A DNA stretch of 22,997 nucleotides, from assembly GCA_964505325.1 (NCBI GenBank), contig CAZDHT010000058.1:1-22997 (forward strand). Direction: 5' to 3'. The notes below the pieces were generated by a model, which saw nothing but the letters and a program-made list of their open reading frames with translations, made no database searches and was not told where the DNA came from. Positions 8,940 through 14,925 of this stretch are shown here, piece after piece; within the stretch, counting starts at the first letter, position 1; each line of letters starts with the position of its first letter. The translations under genes and the position numbers were made by a program. The DNA comes from CAZDHT01 sp964505325 (GTDB lineage: Bacteria; Planctomycetota; PUPC01).

Positions 8940-9142
8940 TGGCCAGGAAACGTGTGCTGATCATCGACGACGAGCCCGACGTAGCCAGGGCCATCAAGTT
9001 CGCCCTTGAACTTGAGGACATAGAATGCCTGGCGGCGGAAGACGGAACAAGCGGGCTCGACATGGCCATGCACGTGATGGCGCCGCAAGCCATTGGTGAG
9101 TTCTTGAGCTGCCTCAGCAGAAACGGAAAGGACGCACTATGA
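8939..9142 (+). pseudogene. Truncated receiver domain remnant
   Basis: ATG 8939 overlaps the TGA that ends the repaired upstream frame (TGATG), and GGAG lies a few bases upstream. The first 47 or so residues are a normal receiver N-terminus: MARKRVLIIDDEPD, then a helix, then LAAEDGTSGLDMA. At the point where PDLILLD should appear, the sequence switches to an unrelated tail, MAPQAIGEFLSCLSRNG. The 67-residue product therefore lacks the phospho-acceptor Asp, the T/S and the Lys, and cannot be a working receiver. An internal deletion of about 80 residues of a sibling gene is the simplest explanation. Its stop overlaps the next start by four bases (ATGA), so it may survive only as a translational-coupling leader. 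Confidence 0.75.
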
Positions 9143-10815
9143 CGCCCGACATCGACGTCTTGATCGTCGAGGACAGCCCGGCCGAGGCGGTTCAGATCCA
9201 GGAAATGCTGCGGGTCCGCGGCTACGGGGCGCAAACCACAGCAAACGGCAGGGAGGCCCTGGAGACCGTGCGTCGACGCCGGCCGGACGTCATCATCAGT
9301 GACACCAACATGCCGTTCATGGACGGGTTCGAGCTCTGCCGCGCGGTCAAGAAGGACCCCGACCTGCGCCGCATCCCCGTGATCCTGTTGACCTTGCTCT
9401 CGACGCCGTGCGACATTCTGGCCGCCATAGAAGCTGGAGCGGATTTCCACGTCCCGAAATCCTGTCAAGGCGACTACCTGGCGGCGAGAATCACCGACGT
9501 CCTCTCGCGCTGCGGCGACGGTGGAAGCGCGACACCTGACACAGGCGAGACCGTGACCCTGGACGGGAGGGCCTACCAGATTTCGGCAACCCGTGAACAC
9601 ATATTGCGCTTGCTGCTCTCGACCTACGAGGTGGCCATCCAGCAAAATCAGGAACTGGTTCGGCACCGCGAACGCCTCGAAGTCCTCGTGGACGAGCAAA
9701 CGAGGGAGCTTCGGGAGCGGATCAGAGAGTCCGAGTGCCTCCGTGCCGTCTCTAGTCTTGTTGCTGAGGGCCGGGAGTCCCTGGATGAGGTGCTGCGGGG
9801 AGCGGTGAATCTGATCCCGCGCGGTTTCCGATACCCCGAGATCACCTGCGCGAGGATCACTCTCGAGGGGCAAGTGTTCGCGTCCGCAAATTCGAGAGAG
9901 ACGCCGTGGAAGCTCTCCGCCAAGATCGTCGTATCGGCGAAAGCGGTTGGGACGGTCGACGTCTTCCTCTTGGAGGAGAGGCCCGAAGCCCACGAGGTTC
10001 TGTTCCTCGAGGAAGAGAGGAACTTGATCGATCAGTTGGCCAAGCAGTTAGGGGGGGGCATCGGCCGCAAGCGGGCGGAGACGGAGCGGGTAGCGCTCGT
10101 CGCCGATCTGGGAGCGAAAAACACCGAGCTGGAGCGGTTCACCTACTCCGCCTCCCACGACCTCAAGGGCCCGCTGATCACGATCCAAGGGTTCCTGGGC
10201 CATCTGGAGGCGGACGTCGCGGAGGGGAACAGCGACCGGCTGCGGCACGACATCAGCCGGATCGGCGCCGCCGCCGCGAAGATGGGACGGCTGCTCGACG
10301 AGTTGCTCGAACTCTCCCGCATCGGGAGGATCGTCAACCCGCCGGTCGAGGTCCCGCTGGCCGACCTCGCACACGAGGCGGTCGGCCTGCTCGCCGGCCG
10401 CATCGAGGGGCGAGGGGCCCAGGTCGACATCTCGCCCCGCCTGCCGACCGTCTTCGGCGACCGGGTCCGCCTGCTCGAGGTGCTCCAGAACCTGATCGAC
10501 AACGCCGTCAAGTTCATGGCCGGGCAGCCGGAGCCGCGCGTGGAAATCGGCGCCCGGAAGGCCGGGAACGAGACCGTCTTCTATGTCCGGGACAACGGCA
10601 TCGGGATCGATCCGCGCTACCACGACAAGGTGTTCGGCCTGTTCGACCAGTTGACCCAAGAGGCGGGAGGGACCGGAGTGGGCCTCGCCCTGGTCAAGCG
10701 GATTGTCGAGGTGCACGGCGGGCGCGTCTGGGTCGAGTCTGAGGGCGCGGGCCACGGAAGCACGTTCTGTTTCACAATACCAGGGAGAACGGAAGGGGAA
10801 AGCCGTGAGCGATAA
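9139..10815 (+). CDS. REC-sensor histidine kinase with SHDLKGP-type H-box
   Basis: This 558-residue soluble protein starts with a receiver (VEDSPAE, Asp55 in ISDTNMPFMDG, Lys107 in VPKS). A coiled-coil segment (about 165-200) leads to a divergent central region (about 205-310: LVAEGRESLDEVLRGAVNLI onward), which resembles GAF-like sensor folds in related kinases. HisKA has His340 in SASHDLKGPL, the form found in phytochrome-like kinases. HATPase_c follows with N-box NLIDNAVKF, G1 DNGIGID and G2 GTGVGLA. It overlaps the truncated receiver by four bases. Its 3' end overlaps the next gene, an Rcp1-like receiver, which is the usual partner of SHDLKGP kinases. The N-terminal receiver may let the upstream array feed this kinase; that is inference. 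Confidence 0.92.
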   Translation: MTPDIDVLIVEDSPAEAVQIQEMLRVRGYGAQTTANGREALETVRRRRPDVIISDTNMPFMDGFELCRAVKKDPDLRRIPVILLTLLSTPCDILAAIEAGADFHVPKSCQGDYLAARITDVLSRCGDGGSATPDTGETVTLDGRAYQISATREHILRLLLSTYEVAIQQNQELVRHRERLEVLVDEQTRELRERIRESECLRAVSSLVAEGRESLDEVLRGAVNLIPRGFRYPEITCARITLEGQVFASANSRETPWKLSAKIVVSAKAVGTVDVFLLEERPEAHEVLFLEEERNLIDQLAKQLGGGIGRKRAETERVALVADLGAKNTELERFTYSASHDLKGPLITIQGFLGHLEADVAEGNSDRLRHDISRIGAAAAKMGRLLDELLELSRIGRIVNPPVEVPLADLAHEAVGLLAGRIEGRGAQVDISPRLPTVFGDRVRLLEVLQNLIDNAVKFMAGQPEPRVEIGARKAGNETVFYVRDNGIGIDPRYHDKVFGLFDQLTQEAGGTGVGLALVKRIVEVHGGRVWVESEGAGHGSTFCFTIPGRTEGESRER

Positions 10816-11263
10816 GAAGGAATCGGAGGCGCGCGTGACGGCGCTGCTCGTCGAGGACAACCCGGACCACGCGGAGCTGATCCTGCGCAGCTTCGAGGAC
10901 CACCGCGTGGGCAACCACATCCGCCACGTCCCGGACGGCGAGACGGCGCTCGATTACCTGTTCCGGCGCGGTAAGTACGCCGACCCCGAGAAGAGCCCCC
11001 GGCCGCAGGTCACCCTCCTCGACCTCCGCCTGCCGAGGATCGACGGCCTCGAGGTCCTCCGGCAGATCAAGACCTCGGAAGAACTGTGCCGGATTCCCGT
11101 GGTGGTTCTCACCACCTCCGACGCCGAGACCGACATCGCCAAGGCCTACGACTACCACGCCAACAGCTACCTGGTCAAACCCGTCGACTTTGCCAAGTTC
11201 TCCCAGATGATGCACGACCTGGGGTTCTACTGGCTCGGCTGGAACCACTACCCGACCTCCTGA
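10805..11263 (+). CDS. Rcp1-like single-domain response regulator
   Basis: This 152-residue receiver belongs to the Rcp1 subfamily: VEDNPDHAEL, an inserted YLFRRGKYADPEKSPRP loop before the beta-3 strand, phospho-acceptor Asp73 (LLDLRLPRIDG), TTSD and Lys125 (LVKPVDF). The family partners phytochrome-type and other SHDL-type kinases, and the gene directly overlaps one. I chose GTG 10805 behind GGAAGGGGAAA; a longer frame from 10703 lies wholly within the kinase gene. A close paralogue is encoded at 14395. This is the last gene before a 430-base gap, so it may end a transcription unit. Confidence 0.92.
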   Translation: MSDKKESEARVTALLVEDNPDHAELILRSFEDHRVGNHIRHVPDGETALDYLFRRGKYADPEKSPRPQVTLLDLRLPRIDGLEVLRQIKTSEELCRIPVVVLTTSDAETDIAKAYDYHANSYLVKPVDFAKFSQMMHDLGFYWLGWNHYPTS

Positions 11264-11694
11264 GGCGGTATCGGGTCGGGTGGGGCGTGCTCGGCTTCAG
11301 TGGGCCCCGCCTTCTGACAGATTTCCCTCAAAAAAACGTGAAAAAACGGGGCGTTTTCACTAACCGCCCGGCCAGGAGTGACGAAACTAAGAGACGCTAT
11401 TCGTGCCTCTTGGGAGAGGGGTCAGCACGCGCTGTGAGCAAAGCGTCGGCCGAAAGGCCGGAGGTCGCCCGCAATGGCGCTGCAGGCTCTCTGCCCCGAG
11501 TTCTATCCTCCCCGGCTGAGCGTTGCTTCTGGCCATAGCCGAGCCGGGCCCGCTGCGTCGGCGCTCCCAGATCATCACAGTCGCCCCAACACACACAACC
11601 GTTTCGGACTCAGCAAGTTACGTCTCGCCCACCCGCGGCCCTCCCCGCGCGGCTGGCCTGTACCGTTCCCCCATATTCGCAGGGGTGTGCGAAA
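11264..11694. other. 430-base intergenic gap with hairpins, no gene seen
   Basis: No frame here shows domain character or a convincing start. Two structured elements are visible: an inverted repeat at 11338-11360 and a stem closed by a GAAA tetraloop at 11446-11461 (CGGCC-GAAA-GGCCG plus a wobble pair). The gap divides the receiver-array module from the c-di-GMP module, so a promoter or leader for the HD-GYP gene at 11695 is expected, but I could not pick out a clear -35/-10 pair. Confidence 0.5.
11338..11360 (-). terminator. Inverted repeat with T-run on the minus strand
   Basis: GTGAAAA and CGTTTTCAC arms with a GGG loop form a stem of about nine pairs with a two-base bulge. On the minus strand the stem is followed by a run of seven T (the A run at 11329-11335 on the plus strand), which is terminator-like. 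On the plus strand no T-run follows, so termination of the upstream operon would be weak. No minus-strand gene is present to need it. Confidence 0.35.
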
Positions 11695-12783
11695 TTGAGA
11701 ACCGCCCTGTCTGTCACTGATCCAGTCGCCTCACAAGGAACGTTCCCCGGCTGCAATGGGCTTCATATCCTGGTGGTCGAAGACGAAGAGGCCCACACCG
11801 ACCTTGTCCGGTGCGCCTTCGAGCGCCGGGGCAGCGGCGTCGTCCTGTCCACGGCGGGCACCTTGCGCGAAGCGCGGGGGCGCTTGGCCAAGCGCCTTCC
11901 CGATCTGGTGATCGCCGATTGGCGCCTGCCGGACGGGGAAGGCACCGAGCTCGTGCCGGCGGAGAAGCAGGACGTGGCCTACCCTGTCGTGCTCATGACC
12001 AGCCGCGGGAGCGAGAAGGTGGCAGTCGAGGCGATGAAGGCGGGCGCATTGGACTACGTGGTGAAGTCCCCCGCCACCATGGCTGCCATGCCGCGCATCG
12101 CCGAGCGGGCACTGCGTGAGTGGGGGCACATTGTCGGGCGCCGGCAAGCGGAGAAAGAGCTCCAGCACAGCCTCGAGAGAATGCAGAAGGCTCTGGATCA
12201 GACTGTGGCGTGTCTCGGGTCGGTGGTAGAGAAGGCCGATCCGTACACGGCCGGTCACCAGCGGCGCACCGCCGCGCTGGCCCGGACGCTGGGGACCGGG
12301 ATCGGGCTTTCGCAGGAGGAGCTCGATACCATCCACACGGCGGCGCTGGTGCACGATGTGGGGAAAGTCGGTGTCCCGGCCGAAATCCTCAGTCGCCCAG
12401 GTCGGCTGAGCGAGACAGAGTTCGACCTCATCAAGACCCATCCAAGAGCGGGTTGCGACATATTGAAGGGAATCGAGTTCCCAGGTCCCGTCTCGGACGT
12501 CGTGCTGCAGCACCACGAGCGGCTGGACGGGTCCGGGTACCCTTCCGGCCTGCCGAGTCTGGGCATCCTGCTGGAAGCGAAGATCCTGGCGGTGGCCGAT
12601 GTCGTCGAGGCGATGACCTCACATCGGCCCTACCGCCCGGCCCTGGACGCCGACAAAGCGTTGGAGGAGATCTCGAAGAACAGCGCGATTCTGTACGACC
12701 CCGATGTGGTGGACACGTGCGTGGGTTTTTTTCAGGAAGGCCGCCTGCCGTTGGCCCACAGGCCGAGCACACCGGACCGCTGA
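11695..12783 (+). CDS. REC-HD-GYP response regulator, c-di-GMP phosphodiesterase
   Basis: This 362-residue RpfG-like protein is predicted to hydrolyse cyclic di-GMP under phosphorylation control. The receiver (about 23-140) has VVEDEEAH, Asp75 (IADWRLPDGEG) and Lys124 (VVKS). A helical linker (145-170) leads to HD-GYP (about 170-350) with DPYTAGHQRR, the metal-binding HDVGK at 219-223, KTHPRAG and the full HHERLDGSGYP at 272-282. All catalytic motifs are intact. The start is TTG 11695; no in-frame ATG precedes the receiver, and an AGGGG lies about ten bases upstream. Its receiver belongs to the same subfamily as those at 13079 and 14918 (ADWRLPDGEGTEL...EKVAVEAMKAG), so these three share a recent origin. 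Confidence 0.92.
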   Translation: MRTALSVTDPVASQGTFPGCNGLHILVVEDEEAHTDLVRCAFERRGSGVVLSTAGTLREARGRLAKRLPDLVIADWRLPDGEGTELVPAEKQDVAYPVVLMTSRGSEKVAVEAMKAGALDYVVKSPATMAAMPRIAERALREWGHIVGRRQAEKELQHSLERMQKALDQTVACLGSVVEKADPYTAGHQRRTAALARTLGTGIGLSQEELDTIHTAALVHDVGKVGVPAEILSRPGRLSETEFDLIKTHPRAGCDILKGIEFPGPVSDVVLQHHERLDGSGYPSGLPSLGILLEAKILAVADVVEAMTSHRPYRPALDADKALEEISKNSAILYDPDVVDTCVGFFQEGRLPLAHRPSTPDR

Positions 12784-12791
12784 TCGGGAAG

Positions 12792-13082
12792 TTGCCGTTG
12801 CGAGGCGGACCCAGAGCCGGAAGTGAATCAGCAGGAGGGCGGGACCCGCTGCGCGCCCGGCTTCGCGCGTGGCGAGCACGGCAATGGGAGCTCAAGCGAG
12901 TGGAAGCACGGGTGCGGCGTTTGGCCACGGCGGTGCTGGAATTGAACGACGCGGCGACGGAACTCCGTACCACGGGCGGCACGTTGACACTGGACGACCG
13001 CATGTTCGAGGATACACGGAGGCATCGAACCGGGAACACGCCCTCGCCGAACGACCGAGCGGCGCGGGGAGGAGAGCGATGA
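12792..13082 (+). CDS. Small hypothetical protein, coupled to the diguanylate cyclase gene
   Basis: This frame fills the gap between the HD-GYP gene and the GGDEF gene. It ends at TGA 13080-13082, overlapping the next ATG by four bases (ATGA), the junction type used elsewhere in the operon. The readable part is WELKRVEARVRRLATAVLEL, then NDAATELRTTGGTLTLDDR; it looks helical and charged, with third-position GC similar to its neighbours. The start is uncertain: TTG 12792 gives 96 residues, but GTG codons inside would give about 60, and the frame also extends upstream within the HD-GYP gene. I do not recognise the family. It could be a small partner of the cyclase or merely an untranslated spacer. 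Confidence 0.45.
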   Translation: MPLRGGPRAGSESAGGRDPLRARLRAWRARQWELKRVEARVRRLATAVLELNDAATELRTTGGTLTLDDRMFEDTRRHRTGNTPSPNDRAARGGER

Positions 13083-14365
13083 ACGCGAAAGATGCTGATA
13101 TCCTGGTGGTCGAAGATGAAGAGACCCACGCAGAGCTGATCCGCCGCGCGTTTGCATCCCATAACGGCGGGCCGAGGCTGACTGTGGCGCGGGACCTGCG
13201 GGGAGCGCGGGCCCGCTTGGCCGAATCTCCGCCCGACCTGGTCATCGCCGATTGGCGCCTGCCCGACGGGGAAGGCACCGAGCTGGCGCCGGGGGAGAAA
13301 GACGACGCGTCCTACCCCGTGGTGCTCATGACCAGCTACGGGAACGAGAAGGTGGCCGTCGACGCGATGAAGGCGGGGGTGTTGGACTATGTGGTCAAGT
13401 CGGAGGCGACGTTTGCAGACATGCCCCGCGTTGCCGAGCAGGCCCTGCGGGAATGGGAACTCATCGTCGCGCGGCGGCGAGCGGAAGAAGCGCTGAGGGC
13501 CTCAGAAGACCGGCTCCGACAAGTCGGCGAGAACGCCCGGGAATGGATATGGGAGATCGACGCCCGCGGCATTTACGTGTACGCCGGCCCGGTGGTCGAA
13601 CAGATACTTGGCTATCCTCCCGATGAACTCGTCGGCACAAAGCATTTCTACGACCTGTTCGATCCGGAGGACCGACGGGAGTTGAAGAGGCAGGCGGCGA
13701 GGATCTTCGCCGCAAAACAACCCTTCCGCGAGTTCGTACATCGCAGCGTGCGCAAGGACGGCAAGACCGTCTGGCTCTCGACAAGCGGAGTACCCGTGCT
13801 CGATTCGGAAGGGGAGATCCTGGGATACAGGGGGGTTGACACGGACATTACTGAGAACAAACGGATGGAGCAGAAGCTCCGCGCTCTGTCGCTCCACGAC
13901 GATCTCACCGGCCTGTACAACCGGCGGGGCTTCTTCACCGTCGCCGAACAGCAGTTGAAGATGGCCAACAGGAACCGGCTGAGAATGCTGCTCCTGTTTG
14001 CCGACGTCGACAACATGAAGTGGATCAACGACACCCTGGGTCATTCGTGCGGCGACAGCGCTCTGATTGACGTCGCCTACGCCCTCCGAAGGACGTTCCG
14101 CGACTCCGACATCATCGGCCGCATCGGAGGAGACGAGTTCGCGGTCCTTGCGACCGAGGCTGATCCGGCCAGCGTGCAACTTCTGAGGGATCGTCTGCGC
14201 GAGCACTTGGCGCCGCACTTCACCGGGGAATACGGCCCCGGCAGCCTGTCGGTCAGCATTGGTGCGGCGCCGTACGACCCGGGGAATCCTTGCTCCCTCA
14301 ACGAGCTACTCGAGCGCGCAGACCGGTCGATGTACGAGAACAAGCCGAAGCTGTGCACAGTGTAG
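13079..14365 (+). CDS. REC-PAS-GGDEF response regulator, diguanylate cyclase
   Basis: This 428-residue protein should make cyclic di-GMP from two GTP when phosphorylated. The receiver (6-125) has VVEDEETH, Asp58 (IADWRLPDGEG) and Lys107 (VVKS). A PAS domain (about 140-258) ends in DTDITENKR. The GGDEF domain (about 268-428) opens with DDLTGLYNRRGF, keeps the active-site loop RIGGDEF (GGDEF at 350-354) and has an inhibitory I-site RDSD five residues upstream (341-344), so product inhibition is expected. I chose ATG 13079, behind GGAGGAGAG and at the start of the receiver; a longer frame from 12869 adds residues without domain character. It is the only intact cyclase seen, set between two phosphodiesterase-type genes. 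Confidence 0.94.
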   Translation: MNAKDADILVVEDEETHAELIRRAFASHNGGPRLTVARDLRGARARLAESPPDLVIADWRLPDGEGTELAPGEKDDASYPVVLMTSYGNEKVAVDAMKAGVLDYVVKSEATFADMPRVAEQALREWELIVARRRAEEALRASEDRLRQVGENAREWIWEIDARGIYVYAGPVVEQILGYPPDELVGTKHFYDLFDPEDRRELKRQAARIFAAKQPFREFVHRSVRKDGKTVWLSTSGVPVLDSEGEILGYRGVDTDITENKRMEQKLRALSLHDDLTGLYNRRGFFTVAEQQLKMANRNRLRMLLLFADVDNMKWINDTLGHSCGDSALIDVAYALRRTFRDSDIIGRIGGDEFAVLATEADPASVQLLRDRLREHLAPHFTGEYGPGSLSVSIGAAPYDPGNPCSLNELLERADRSMYENKPKLCTV

Positions 14366-14394
14366 CGACCCGTCATGGAGAAGAGGAAACGGCC

Positions 14395-14925
14395 ATGAAC
14401 GCCGAAGAACTGAGCGGCGGACCTCTCATGATCCTGCTGGTCGAGGACAACCCGGATCATGCGGAGTTGGTCGTGCGCGCCCTCGCGAATCATCGCGTGG
14501 CCAATCACATCCGGCGCGTTTCGGACGGCCAAGCGGCGCTGGATTACCTGTTCCGCCACGGCGAGTACGCCGACCCGCAGAGGAGCCCGCGGCCGCACGT
14601 TGTCCTGCTGGACCTCGGCCTGCCCAAAGTCGACGGCCTCGAGGTCCTCAAGGCAATCAGGAACTCCGAGGGGCTGTCCCATGTCCCGGTCGTTGTCCTC
14701 ACCGCCTCCGAGGCCGAAACGGATGCGGCGGGGGCCCGCGAGCACCACGCCAACAGCTACCTGATCAAGCCGACCGACGGAGCGCAGTTTGCCGCGCTCG
14801 TCGACGAGTTGGGCTTCATGGTGGCTGGCGTCGAGGCGTTGCCCCCCGTGGTTAGAAGGGTCATGGCCTGGGAGAAGGCCTGTTTCTCAATGCTCCAGCG
14901 CACACACACGGACAGCCATGCCTGA
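14395..14925 (+). CDS. Rcp1-like single-domain response regulator
   Basis: This 176-residue receiver is a paralogue of the protein at 10805: VEDNPDHAEL, NHRVANHIRRVSDG, the YLFRHGEYADPQRSPRP insert, phospho-acceptor Asp73 (LLDLGLPKVDG), TASE and Lys125 (LIKPTDG). It has about 30 extra C-terminal residues (from LPPVVRRVM) absent from its sister, perhaps a read-out tail that overlaps the next gene. I chose ATG 14395 behind GGAGAAGAGGAAA. There is no SHDL-type kinase directly beside it; the next kinase (14918) has an AHDFNN H-box, so its donor may be the 9139 kinase. Confidence 0.92.
   Translation: MNAEELSGGPLMILLVEDNPDHAELVVRALANHRVANHIRRVSDGQAALDYLFRHGEYADPQRSPRPHVVLLDLGLPKVDGLEVLKAIRNSEGLSHVPVVVLTASEAETDAAGAREHHANSYLIKPTDGAQFAALVDELGFMVAGVEALPPVVRRVMAWEKACFSMLQRTHTDSHA

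Noticed and set aside
11428..11500. Possible c-di-GMP-I (GEMM) riboswitch upstream of the HD-GYP gene, suggested by CACGC, GCAAAGC and a GAAA-capped stem in order.
   Set aside because: The conserved ACGCAAAGCC strand after the tetraloop stem and the second helix with its receptor are not found; the match is to short common strings only.
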